A stretch of DNA of 64,000 bases from Elmis aenea (Eukaryota > Arthropoda > Insecta > Coleoptera > Elmidae), in the NCBI GenBank assembly GCA_947652605.1, contig OX393581.1, positions 45,717,924-45,781,923 of the forward strand, given 5' to 3'. The translations under genes were made by a program, and so were the position numbers. Positions 11,291-21,845 of this stretch are shown piece after piece (the first letter of the stretch is position 1; every line of letters begins with the position of its first letter). Under the pieces are notes generated by a model. The model searched no databases. It was not told the origin of the DNA and worked only from the letters and a program-made list of their open reading frames with translations.

Positions 11291-11990
11291 ATATTCTAAG
11301 TTTTGTCAGTCGTTGCGTGTAGGTATATTAAATCATTCTCAACATTGTATATTTGTGCCATATTTGTTTTTTTTTTTAGATCAATATGGTTTCAAAGATT
11401 CTGTTATTGGCTCAAATAAAAAATCTTAAAAAAAATTGATTGTGAAATATAATGTTGTCATAAAATTAACCAAATTTAAAACTGCTCCGTTTTATAATAA
11501 CTTTATTAATTTTATGCAAATCAGGGATATGAATTTTAAAAAAAAGTGTTATAAAAATGCAAAGTTAAGGTGTTTTAAATTGCTAAAATTCTTTATGGTA
11601 TTATAGTTTATCATCATATAATTTGTATAGTGATGCTATAAAAGTCCAATATGACAATATAAGATAAATAAAATGCCTGTCACATACAAAAACCCAAGCA
11701 GAAATAGTCTTCTTACCAAATGGGTACTAAAAAAAGTTGGAGCCAAAATTTAAGGTTTTTTAAAATGATATATCAGAAACTGATGCAGATTTAGAAAAAG
11801 TTCCGTTTAGATTGTTACTAAAAACATTATTTTATTATTTATTATTATGTTTAAAGATGTTAAAAGATTTCCTTTGAATATTTACATATTACAATGTATA
11901 TTTTTATACTTATTTAAAAAGTATATATTTTCTATTTTGTAATCATAATCTCGTCTGATTATTATGTGATCGTAGAAAATGTAAGCTACA
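11291..11990. other. AT-rich stretch, nothing recognised
   Basis: Very AT-rich. No repeats or coding signal were seen apart from spurious frames. Confidence 0.35.
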
Positions 11991-12100
11991 TAACACGAGT
12001 TGTAAAGCATTTGCGCACTCGTGGAAATACGCACGCCGCTACTCGGCTCCGTGCGCAACTTTTCCACTCGGGCGTAATATGCTTCTTACAACTCTTGTTA
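11991..12100. repeat. 110-bp near-perfect palindrome, GC-rich centre
   Basis: Left end TAACACGAGTTGTAA and right end TTACAACTCTTGTTA are inverted. The match continues inward through GCAT..ACTCG(T)GGAAA to a GC-rich centre, CGCACGCCGCTACTCGGCTC. It is much more GC-rich than its surroundings. It could be a tiny foldback MITE; no target duplication is evident. Confidence 0.75.
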
Positions 12101-13325
12101 TCTATTTAGTATACTATTGCATTGCAGTCAAATTAAATATACTGATAAAGTGTATTTAGATAACCCACACGTTTCTGTGAACTAAAATATTCGTAAATTT
12201 ATGAGGCAAATAATTTTTTGTGAGAAGATTACCCATATTTGCAAAAATTATGTATTGTCTTAAAAAGAAAACAACCAGGAATGTTGGAAATTCAAGCTAA
12301 GCTAAAAAAAAGCAATAATTTTAAAGTTTGTGGGTACTTTTATTGTTTAAATTATTATTTATTTTATGTACGTATTTGGCATTAGTATGTAATACAAAGC
12401 ATAGAAGCATCTGCCAATAGTGCATGTTATACATTTGGCCCAAATTCCAAAGCCAACTAATGGTTTATGCTTTAGAACAGTGATTTCAACCTGCGGGGTG
12501 CAACCCCCCTTCCCCAAGGGGAGCGAGAAATATCTGAAAGGAGGGCGCGAAGAAAGAAGATTACTACCAAAAATAATTTTTAATTACATAAATAACATTT
12601 ACACAATTGAAAAACTAAAAGAAGTCAGAACGTTACAACATCGTTTAAATAAACTACCTACATATTATAAATTATTTCTACGAATCATTTCTTCAAGAAA
12701 ACTGAAAAACATCGTACGTAAAACCTTATGTTGGGAACATTATCCAACCAAAGGCATTCTAAAGCGCTTCTGAAAAGAGTCAAAAAAGATTTTGATTATT
12801 CATACGAAAGTGCATGAGTCCGCCATTGCGGTTGACTAAGTGCCCAAAGCATAAGCGAATGAATACGTGCCAAGATTTGTTGACACCCTGCAAAGGAGAA
12901 AATTTATACTTTGAAAGTGTTATTAGCGAAGGTCTGACATGGGTACACGCGTCCATGACTAGATAATGAAGCTAAAATCTGTTTAGTGTTCATCATTTTG
13001 TATGAAGTTTCCGATAACACATTTAAAATTAAGATAAAGCTATGCAACGTCACCACACTTAATTTAGGACCCTAAGTTTGGAGGAAAACACCTAAACGAT
13101 TATTGTTTTTTACACAGCGACCACATTACATTCTTAAGTTAATTAACGAGATATATAAAAGTAAGATGAGATATTTTAATTAAAACTATTCGGTTATAAG
13201 TCCGATGTTGATGATTGATAGATATTAAAGAAATATGCGCTTTATAAAATGGATTACGACAAACCAAATTGAGTACAATAGAAGTGCTCGAAAAATATTT
13301 TTATTTTGTTTTAAATTTTTGTATA
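12101..13325. other. AT-rich stretch with a possible one-sided hAT end
   Basis: At 12479, CAGTGATTTCAACCTGCGGGG followed by CAACCCCC resembles the well-known hAT terminal type CAGTGGTTCTCAACC, but no matching right end or 8-bp duplication was found. The 117-codon frame at 12420-12773 spans it and has no recognised domain. Confidence 0.3.
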
Positions 13326-13650
13326 CAGGGTGATTGATTGAGACCGGTACTTAAAAATATATGAAGAATGAAAAATGGTATGGATCTAAAATTTTGGTTA
13401 TTACCGTAATGGCATCTGATGTGTTTATTGAAAATATTTTCAAGATGGCTACACTTCCGAAAATACCGGAAGTTGATGTACCTATACTTTCTTATTTCAA
13501 ATACAATGGTGTATTTTTTATTGCGTATTTGGATTTAAAACGTTATTTTAGAGGGACTTTTATTAGCATTTCCTATACCTAACTGGAGTCATTTTTTAGA
13601 TTTTTGGACTTTTTTGAAATTTTTTTGATTTTCATCGTGATGTTAAGTTA
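13326..13650. mobile_element. Half of a palindromic Tc1/mariner-type element (family D, left end)
   Basis: Starts TATA-CAGGGTGATTGATTGAGACCGG. Its body (GAAAATATTTTCAAGATGGC, CTTCCGGAA-like, CTTATTTCAAATACAATGG, GAGGGACTTTTA) matches the reverse complement of 31320-31627. Only one end is present. The 73-codon frame within it is not credible, although a fuller copy elsewhere may be coding. Confidence 0.75.
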
Positions 13651-13727
13651 TTCGTGTTGTATATCCAAGAATACCACCTATTTGTAGCACATAATGATTA
13701 TGGAAAAACTACATACCTTGGAAAAGC

Positions 13728-13990
13728 GACCAGCAAAAAATTTAAAAAGTACAGCAAAAATTTGCAAAAAATGAGCAAAAAATTGTGACATGAAAACATT
13801 TTGACTTTTTAGCAAATGTAACTCACCGTAAAGTTGGAGTTACAATTCTTTTTATTTTAATTATCTCCTATTAGAGACCAGCAAAAAATATAAAAAGTAT
13901 AGCAAAAATTAGCAAAAATTGAGCAAAAAAATATGACGTTAAAAGTTTTTGTTTTTTGTTATGTTGTAGCTCCAACTTGACGGACCTCAA
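13728..13990 (+). repeat. Two-unit tandem repeat (about 149 bp) rich in GCAAAAA
   Basis: GACCAGCAAAAAAT..AAAAAGTA(C/T)AGCAAAAATT is present at about 13728 and again at about 13877. Each unit contains several GCAAAAA/AGCAAAAAATT motifs followed by an ATGACGTTAAAAG-like or GTGACATGAAAAC-like segment, and ends with a motif around GTTGGAGTTACA / GTAGCTCCAACTTGACGG. Confidence 0.7.
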
Positions 13991-14185
13991 CTACCATCTG
14001 CTTTGCGAATAGGTCAGGTTAGGTGGGTTGTTTTATGCGTTTTGTAGCTTTCCAAATTGAATAATCGGTGGTTTCTGTAGGTCTTAAGCTTTTAAGATAA
14101 TGTTCAATATTTTGATCAATCAAAAGCTTTTTTGACTATATAAAAATTCGAAATTCTTTATTATGGTAACAAATGTCATGGGCGA

Positions 14186-14545
14186 CTATAAATGGTTAAT
14201 ATCATCTTCAGGTACAAGTACCTTTTCTAAAATCTTCTTGTACAATTGGACAAACGTTTCATCTCTTAAATGTCGCAGATAGATATTATTTAACTGAATT
14301 TCTGTGGGCAATTTAAATTCTTTTTCAGCCAGACGTTTCAATTTTTTTTTGTTTAATTCTGGTATCGTTTTCATCAGTCTTATGATTTCACTTTTAATGA
14401 CATGACTAAAATTATGTTTAGATAAATTAAAAAGGTAATTGTGATTATGTGGAAGATAAGATCGATATAAAGTAACTTCACTGTTTTTAGAGTCGAACAC
14501 TAAACGAATACCTGAATTACACTGAGGTCCGTATTGTTATGCATT
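14186..14545 (-). pseudogene. Unrecognised ORF, weakly FLYWCH/MULE-like N-terminal module
   Basis: A 104-codon minus-strand frame, open for about ten more codons upstream of its first ATG. The order of features is a Cys-containing, RLVFDS-type strand, then 'YRSYLPHNHNYLF' (His-Asn-His), then a helical stretch 'IIRLMKTIPELNKKKLKRLA', then 'LPTEIQLNNIYLRHLRDE'. A Cys..HNH zinc-binding strand followed by a helical linker with a Q-L-x-N motif is the layout seen in FLYWCH-type zinc-finger regions of Mutator-like transposase relatives in insects. The resemblance is by eye and partial, and the first Cys pair is not clear. It could also be an exon of an unknown host gene, or chance. The stretch has no second copy in the window. 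Confidence 0.35.
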
Positions 14546-14698
14546 ATGGCAAATTTTGTATTTTTTTTTTATAGAAAATGAAAATATTTATTATAACGCA
14601 GAGATTACATTTTACATTAAACATTGATAATTTTATAGCAAGCGTAGTAAACTATTAACGGCAAAAATAATTTTTTCTTATTGCAAAACATAATTTAT

Positions 14699-15016
14699 TT
14701 ACAGCAGTTTACTACAAGCCAACCAAATTTGATTAAAATACACAACATAGGTTTCAAAATAATACACAAAACCCTCTAAGATCTCATTCCAGAGGACAGA
14801 ATAACTAAAACTCTCTACAGTTGCAACAAAAATTGTGGTAATTATTTTGTAAAACATTTTTAACAACTGACATCTGAAGTAGGGCGGTAATAGCTCTCGA
14901 CGTGGCCTTTTGACCTCTTGGTCAAACTCAATTGTGGTTTTACTCGACTTCGTCTTGGGTTGTTTCAGTTGTGCTAGAACAAGAACCGAAAACCAATAGC
15001 TACACGGATCTATCAC
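14699..15016 (-). other. Unrecognised 105-codon ORF
   Basis: An open minus-strand frame with a basic N-terminal third (KQPKTKSS, KRPRREL) and a hydrophobic, aromatic-rich C-terminal two thirds. It lies upstream of the ORF at 14186-14500 on the same strand, about 200 bp away, so the two could belong to one decayed element. No family was recognised and I see no splice evidence. It may be spurious. Confidence 0.2.
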
Positions 15017-15149
15017 GTTAGTTCATCTATGTGTAATAATAGAGTTTAGTTTTGGCTGCATAAAATAATATTCAAAGACTGTAAGAAACGATTTTATGCA
15101 ATAGGTACTGAGTACATAAAATAATAAACGGTTTCATACATGCTTCATA

Positions 15150-16570
15150 TATAGGGTGTCCCGATTAAAATTCCCCAGTTTTTTAAACTCCTTATTATAA
15201 GAGACAAAGCATTAGCGCTTATTTTAAAATCATGTTTCTTAAAATGTACTCCTATTATTTAATGTTTAACATTGAAGGTCAAACAGTAATTCACATTGAT
15301 TGTTAATAATTTACTACAAGCCAACTACTAAATTTCTTAATTAAAATTAATATTAATCCAGCTGTAATTTTGAGTAAGTACTTATAGTAAATAAATATTA
15401 GGTACCTATATAACTTTGTACATAATTCTCTACGTCTAAATTAAGCACCGCGTCATACACATGTTCTAGCACATAAATTAAAGTGCAGCGTTGAAATGTT
15501 GGGTGCCAATTTGCTAATCATAAATAAAGGTGTAAGTCTGCTACAGGCGAACTTCAGCACGTAATTGGGAAAATTAATTTTGCACATAAACTATACACAT
15601 CAACAAAAAATAGCGTACAGAATTATTCCACTGTGTGCTTGTGCAATAGAGACTTTTTAAACTATCAAAATAACAAAAACATCTTTTTGGCACCTCATAT
15701 ATGTATGCTTTAATCGTTTTATACAATTTAATTAAACATTGACTCATTTACAACCTTGATAAGAAATTTCTTATCATAAAACTGTAACAGCATTTTATTT
15801 TGAATTAAAAAATTTCAGAAAACATTGATAAGTGTTGTCAATCGTAAAAAAATGGGGAAAAATTTGTTTTGTTGACGATGTCCAATTTTTTAATGATTTG
15901 TGTTTTCAATTTATCAACAAGAAGTTAAAATATTAAGCGTAAAATTACAGCATTTCATGTCTTTAAATATGAATTTCCAATCCCTCTTACCAACGAAATT
16001 GCTGCATTCAATATTAACGAGTAATGAGTAAATGATGAATAACTAACTTCCATGATAAATGATAATGCACAACAAGAGAAAATCGATGCCCAATATAATC
16101 AGCTTAATTTACCGGCAGCTCTAACGTAAGCCCGAATATCGATGTCAAAGAGTTAAGTGGTGATAGCGGTTTAGGTAGGAGTTACGTGCGTCAGATCGGG
16201 GAATGCATAAATTTAAATCTACCAGATATCCTCCATAACACGGCTTACTGCTAGGTTATCCAACTATTAACTTAGCTTGTCAATATAATTTGGCCATACC
16301 AGGATTTGCGGTGAAATATGTGCTGTGAAAATAAATGTTCTTTCGTTTCTAACAAATTCAATTTTAATTCAATATAGTGTAAAATTTTAATCAGTGTATT
16401 TATATTCAATAACATGCGCATAGATATTAAAAGTTTAGAACAATACAAGAAGTCATAGCAGAAAATTTGCTCTCGGGTGATACAGAACGGGGACAAGCGA
16501 TATACAGTGGAACCTTTATATTCCTCATTCATCCGTTAGTGACAGACGGATAACGAATCGGAAGACAATA
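15150..16570. other. AT-rich stretch with one degenerate mariner-type end
   Basis: TATAGGGTGTCCCGATTAAAATTCCCC at about 15151 resembles the left end of a CAGGGTGTCCC-type element, but no partner end was found. The remaining sequence to 16570 holds no repeat that I recognise; the 86-codon frame at 16272-16532 is undistinguished. Confidence 0.35.
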
Positions 16571-17319
16571 TATACAGGATGCACCACGACCCTGAGATTC
16601 TTCGATAGCTCCTTTATTAATGAAAATATTAAAAAATGTTTTATACAAATATTGTGCGAACCTATTTTCTACATAACCTAAAATTATTTTCAAATATACA
16701 GAGTGTTTCGTTTGACCGGCACATATAAAAATTTAATTTTTTTAAACAAAACATTCTGTATATTTTTACATTTTTGGATTCCTCTTAAAATTTACTTTAA
16801 AAAATGTATAAGGTTGTATGGGTCTTAAGTCAACCGTTTTCGTAAAATTTACATTTTTGTGAAAATCTTGAGCGATACAGCACTTTCAATATTTTTTAAC
16901 ATTAAAGTTATTTAAAAAAGCGGTAAAATTTCGTATAAAACTTAGATTGACAATAGATTAATTAACACTTTGCGCTAGCTACATTTTAAAAATATTATAC
17001 AGGGTGTTTTTTACGCTTGGTCAAACTTGTGAAACTTTAAACATCGATAAGTCATTTTTCTTAAATGTAACACCCTGTATATTTTTACATTTTCTTGTAG
17101 AGAATTTAATTGTCTTTCGAAATTATTAAGCATGTCCTATACCTAAAATTAATATTTTTCGAGTTATCTCGATTTTTATTAGTATTACTAAGGCAACTAA
17201 AATATTTTAAAGTCGGCCATGGACATAAGCCGTAATTTTTCAAAGAATTTTTAAACAAAAGAATAAAAAGAGCTCAAACTTTAGTTTTAGTCCAATAATG
17301 TACCCCTTTTCCCCGAAAT

Positions 17320-17433
17320 TTATCGTATAAATTGTTTAAAATTATATCCTTGTTCATGTTCTACGCACAGCCGTAGATGTTGTCTCAAAGACTCTAGCAC
17401 TCTTGATAACATTTCGGGGGTTATACCATTAAA
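17320..17433 (-). pseudogene. Transposase C-terminus, left-arm copy
   Basis: On the minus strand this encodes the last third of a mariner-type DDE transposase, ending with GITPEMLSRVLESL, then QHLRLCVEHE and the terminal NFKQFIR before a stop at 17320. The motif order matches a transposase type widespread in insects that ends in H/NF..(F/L)(I/L). The frame runs on into the loop as an unrelated antisense reading, so the 81-codon frame to 17565 is chimeric. It sits in the left arm and is mirrored at about 17630-17740. Confidence 0.75.
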
Positions 17434-17449
17434 AGCAACACAGCAAGTA

Positions 17450-17740
17450 ATGCAGTTGCCGAACACAGAATATCCTAATAGATGGATAGGGCGAGGTAGA
17501 CCAATCTCCTGGCCACCTAGGTCACCTGATCTTACCCCTATAGATTTATTTTTGTGGGGACCCATAAAACAGGTGTATCAAGACCCCCCAACAACTGCTG
17601 AAGATGTGCAGAACAGGATTCGTGTTGCTTTTGATGGTATAACCCCCGAAATGTTATAAAGGGAGCTAGTCTTTCAGACAAGGTCTACGGCTTTGCGTAG
17701 AACAAGGACATAATCTTGAACAATTTATACGATAAATTTC
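17450..17740 (+). pseudogene. Transposase catalytic-region relic (loop plus right arm)
   Basis: The plus frame 17450-17659 reads 'NRWIGRGRPISWPPRSPDLT' followed by PIDLFLWG and then a VQNRIRVAFDGITPEML segment before a stop. WPPRSPDLTPxDxFLW contains the third acidic residue (Asp) of the DDE triad of Tc1/mariner-superfamily transposases (compare the SPDLAPSD motif of mariner). Downstream to 17740 the right arm continues the same C-terminal region with a stop and a frameshift, ending near EQFIR. The N-terminal DNA-binding part and the first two catalytic Asp residues are absent, so it cannot be active. Confidence 0.8.
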
Positions 17741-18779
17741 GGTAAAATTTTTAGCCTAAAATTAAAGTTGCAGCTCTTTTTATTCTTTTGTTTAAAAATT
17801 CTTTGAAAAATTACAACTTAAGTCCATAGCCCACTTTAAAATATTTTAATTGCCTTAGTAATACTAATAAAAATTGAGATAGCTCGAAAAATATTAACTT
17901 TAGGTATAGGACATGCTTAATAATTTCGAAAGACAATTAAATTCTCTACAAAAAAATGTAAAAATATACAGGGTGTTACATTTAAGAAAAATGACTTATC
18001 GATGTTTAAAGTTTCACAAGTTTGACCAAGCGTAAAAAACACCCTGTATAATATTTTTAAAATGTAGCTAGCGCAAAGTGTTAATTAATCTATTGTCAAT
18101 CTAAGTTTTAAACGAAATTATACCGCTTTTTTAAATAATTTTAATGTTAAAAAAAATTGAAAGTGCTGTATCGCTCAAAATTTTCACAAAAATGTAAATT
18201 TTACGAAAACGGTTGACTTAAGACCCATATAACCTTTTACATTTTTTAAAGTAAATTTTAAGAGGAATCCAAAAATGTAAAAATATACAGAATGTTTTGT
18301 TTAAAAAAATTAAATTTTTATATGTGCCGGTCAAACGAAACACTCTGTATATTTGAAAATAATTTTAGGTTATGTAGAAAATAGGTTCGCACAATATTTG
18401 TACTAAACATTTTTTGATATTTTCATTAATAAAGGAGCTATCGAAGAATCTCAGGGTCGTGGTGCACCCTGTATATATATTTTTTTTTCGTAGGAATGAA
18501 CTAAAATTGGAATCATTCGTTTTCGCCCCTAAAGCGAAACATAAAAGAATAAAAATTTAACGAGAATTGTATTGAGGGGCGATGATAGCAGAAACTAAAG
18601 ATGAGGAAGGAATTACTGTTTAAAAGGGGAGTCAGCTTCCGTCAAAACATCAGGTAACTTAAAAACTCACTTACCTTGTACCTATCTAACCAGGGAAGGT
18701 CATGATACGTTGTGGCTAGAATTTTATTAAGGCTATGTTTATTGCTTTAACAACATCAAAAGTAATTTTTTTTGCAGAG

Positions 18780-19165
18780 TTATACGTGCCACTGGCCAAT
18801 TCCCTCGAAAAAATAGGGGAAAAACTCAAAAACTTGAATAATAAAAGTAATTTTTGCGATCATGTTGGCCAGGAAACCGTCAGAGACAAAATGTAAAATT
18901 TTCTATTTACCAATCCTTTGCAAGTAAAATGGTGCAAAGTTTTTAGACTGCGGGCCACATTGGCCATTTAAAAAAGAGGCAGGGGTCGTATCACTGGAAA
19001 AAAAACTGATACACATTATTGCTTAACATAATTTTTCCTCCGATAACTGTAATGCAGTCAATTTTAAATCTGCAAGCCAATTTTATTTTTTTTAAAACAT
19101 TGTTTCCCGGATATTGGTAAACCAGATGCGGCCCGCGGGCCGTAGCGTGCAAACCCCTACCGTCG
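18780..19165. repeat. Diverged satellite monomer fused to a hAT-like miniature element
   Basis: About 18830-18940 is a diverged piece of the 355-bp satellite (TTTTTGCGATCATG, ACCAATCCTTTGCAAGTAAAA). From about 18930 the sequence changes to the hAT terminal type TGCAAAGTTTTTAGACTGCG-GGCCACATTGG. The segment closes near 19160 with GCGGCCCGCGGGCCGTAGCG-TGCAAACCCCT, also a common hAT terminal sequence (in reverse orientation). I could not identify an 8-bp duplication. Confidence 0.5.
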
Positions 19166-19264
19166 AGGATACTACAAAATTTAAATGTGCTTACCTTTTG
19201 ACTACATGTTAAGACCAAAATGAAAGATCTGGGACAAAAAACCAAAAAGATATGAAATAGTTTG

Positions 19265-19660
19265 GTGCCTCAAGTTGTTTCCTTTTCCCAAAGAACTCCG
19301 GTTTTGCAGGGGTCTTGTTTTACGCGTTTTTCTCTGGAACATATAGACAAAATTTAAAAAACTTTGCACAGTTTTACTCGCAAAAGACGCATTTTATTTT
19401 TTCCAAATGATTTCATAGCTAATGCAATCGTAAAAATGCCCCATTTTCAGATGGCCGTTGAGCAGAGATGCAAAGTTTTTGGACTGTGAGCCACATTGGC
19501 CTTATAAAGAAGTTACACAAGCCGAATCAACGAAAAAAAAAAGATTAACAATATATCTGATACATAATTATGCGTAAGATATTTTCTTCTCCGATAAGTA
19601 CATATGTAATGCAGTAGTTTTAAATTTGCGAGCCAATTTTTATTTCAAAAACCTTTGACT
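19265..19660. repeat. Inverted diverged satellite piece and second hAT-like fragment
   Basis: 19285-19450 on the minus strand resembles the satellite (complements of GACCCCTGCAAAA, TTTCCAGAGAAAAACGC-like, TTTGCACC..TTTTACTCGC, CATCTTTTGCG). From about 19468, GATGCAAAGTTTTTGGACTG-TGAGCCACATTGGCC repeats the start of the hAT-like fragment at 18930. It is followed by related sequence up to GCGAGCCAATTTTTATTT near 19650. Confidence 0.5.
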
Positions 19661-20150
19661 TAACTTTTTTATTAATGTTTATTTCAATAAAACTGTTAAT
19701 AAAACAATTAACCTTTTATTTAAAATCCGAATAATAGCTAAATATTTTTACTGGAAAAAAATTTAGTGTTATTTTACTTACAATGTAAAATTAACCTTTA
19801 GTTAAATTTTACGTTATGAAGATGTTGCACTGAGTAGTAAAAATACGCTAAAACAAACGGTAACAAGTTGCCATTTGTTTCTAGCGGAAAAATTTCTATC
19901 AGAATTAATTTCTGGCGCTTTGAAGTTAAAAATAAAGACTTGAACCCAAATAAATAAAAAATTACACGTTTTAAAACCTGCAAATCGGCATTTATTAAAA
20001 AAAAATTGTTAAGAAATTCACTGGACTCTAAAGAATTTAAGAAATTAAACTTTTTCTGTGAAGTCGGAATATATAGCGCTTTAGAGGTAAAATCCTTTAT
20101 GCAGTACTTAATCGATTAAACATTTTTCTTGGAGCGGTGTTAAAAAAAGA
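19661..20150. other. AT-rich stretch, nothing recognised
   Basis: No repeat or coding signal was seen. The frame at 19798-19983 is undistinguished. Confidence 0.3.
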
Positions 20151-20650
20151 ATCCAGCTGCAATCGATATTCTTAAGGTGGCGAATTCTAAGAGATCACGA
20201 CAGTAAATTTCGTTCCATTAAGACCGTTCGGATTGGTAGACAAAGCGGCCGGTATCTGCAATTGATACATTTTGTATCAGCGTAATAGATCGGCTGTCAG
20301 TACCAGTAATATTACAGCCCGCTAGCTGCCTCTAATATCGCACTCTATCATATTACATTGTGATAGACCGTAATAAGAATATCGAGTTTAACGGTTAACG
20401 CTTCTTTTCCCAAATCTAGATATTTTTATGACCTAGTCTCGCTCTGATGAGAATTCTGACAGTTTTTTCTTATTGATTGGTTTTGCTGATTGGATTTTGA
20501 TTTATGGACTTGTTTTAGATTCTTCCGCAAATTCGCGATATAAAAATGTAGATTGAAAAAGCGAATTTATTGACTGCTGGCCAGGCTCGATGGTTTTGTT
20601 AATATTTTATGGCTAATTTTGGAATTGGGTTAGCAACCCCACACTGCCAC
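20151..20650. other. GC-balanced unique island
   Basis: This half-kilobase is richer in G+C and in diverse words (ACAAAGCGGCCGGTATCTGC, AGCCCGCTAGCTGCCTC) than its surroundings. It has no repeat copy in the window. No ORF, tRNA or known motif was seen. It may be single-copy host sequence. Confidence 0.3.
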
Positions 20651-21180
20651 TTGCTTTTAGAGGCTCGGCGTATAAAAATAAGACAATAAAACATACATAA
20701 AGCTTAACATAAACCTGCACTAGCAGGTAAGAAACCCACATCTTATATGCAAAACTAAATTTGAACCTAAAACTTTTTTGTTTCTTTCCGGTATAAATAA
20801 AGTAACATCTGTAAATCTACTGAAAAATTTATCGCCTGTAAAAATCTGTTGTAAACTTGTTTTGAATTCTTCAACGAGACAAGGGAAAAAATGGCCTGCA
20901 ACTTTGTGAACTGTATGTTACATTTTATCATAAAATTTTTATCTCAGGTTGCTTAAATCACTTTTTAGAGTTGTCAGATGACAAAATGAAATAAATTAAA
21001 CTTTAGTAAAAGTTACGTCCAAATGATGTAAACACAATTACCAAAAACCATATGTTTGTCAATGTTAACTCATGATTTGTAAATAAACCACTAACAACAA
21101 TAACAATAATTCTGACAATTTATAATTAGTTTAAAATCGATGTTCGTACTCGTGTTAGTTACTTTTTGTTTAATTTTATT
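20651..21180. other. AT-rich stretch, nothing recognised
   Basis: Nothing was seen apart from generic AT-rich sequence. Confidence 0.3.
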
Positions 21181-21184
21181 ATTT

Positions 21185-21845
21185 ATTTTATTTAGTCATG
21201 AGTCCTTCTACTGTTAGGTGTAGGACTGTTGAGTTGTGTTGTGCTGTTTTTTTTTTCATGTTTTTCTGTCTTGTGCTAGCCATTTTATGTCTTTCCATTT
21301 GATGTATTCTTATTTTGTCTTTCCTATCTTTATTTTTGTCTTTGTAAATATCTCGTGCTTTGATTGCCATCTGTTTTTCCTTATTCTTGTCCGTTTTCGT
21401 GTTGGGTTCTTGCCATTTGTTCTGTAACTTGTTTCCCGACCTTAGTTTTTTGGGTCTGTTTTTTGCTCTAGCTCCTCTTTCTCTTTATTCCATAGCCAGA
21501 TGTTATCATTTACTATTAGTTTTTGGTAAGCTACTCTGACGTTCTTGCCTGTTTTTCTTTCTTTTTCTGCCTCTTCTCTGATTTTTCTTTGTATATCTCT
21601 TTCTTTTACTGTTAGGTCATTGTCTATGTAAACGTTTTGACCCTTTAATCTGCTCTTATTCTGCATTATCTTTATTTTGTCCTCCCATTTACTTATGGTT
21701 GCTATTGTCATGCTTTTTCCATATTTTTGACCCACCTCATACATCTGTTTGATATCTACTTTGACTCCCAAATTTTGATCTAGAAATTCTTCCATACCTG
21801 CTGTCCCGTTACTTTTATCAAATTTTGCTCCCTTTATCACAATGT
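21185..21845 (-). pseudogene. LINE family 1: ORF1 joined directly to the 3' end (internally deleted)
   Basis: On the minus strand, 21840-21442 is a 132-codon open frame with the features of an L1-type ORF1 protein (RNA-binding and C-terminal domains): start IKGAKFDKSNG, middle TISKWEDKIKIMQNKS, then 'YIDNDLTVKERDIQRKIRE', then YQKLIV..WLWN. It is followed by the start of ORF2 (KDKIRI, the entry to the endonuclease domain). The sequence then jumps to the extreme 3' end of the element (ATCAAATGGAAAGACAT, AGTCCTACACCTAACAGTAG-AAGGACTCATGACTAAAT). Nearly all of ORF2 is missing between these. The 5' side abuts a plus-strand ORF2 fragment near 21846. Confidence 0.8.

Larger units (their letters stand above)
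16575..18471. mobile_element. Family-C palindromic Tc1/mariner-superfamily element
   Basis: The ends are TA-CAGGATGCACCACGACC (16575) and GGTCGTGGTGCACCCTG-TA (ending 18471). Arms of about 860 bp (16575-17433 and 17625-18471) are reverse complements. The loop (about 17434-17624) is single copy and carries transposase sequence; each arm also holds an inverted copy of the transposase 3' end. The outer parts of the arms share ACATAACCTAAAATTATTTTC and TACAGAGTGTTTCGTTT-type segments with family A, so A and C are related or share an older insertion. Best read as a snap-back derivative produced by inverted duplication of the 3' part of an autonomous transposon. Confidence 0.9.
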
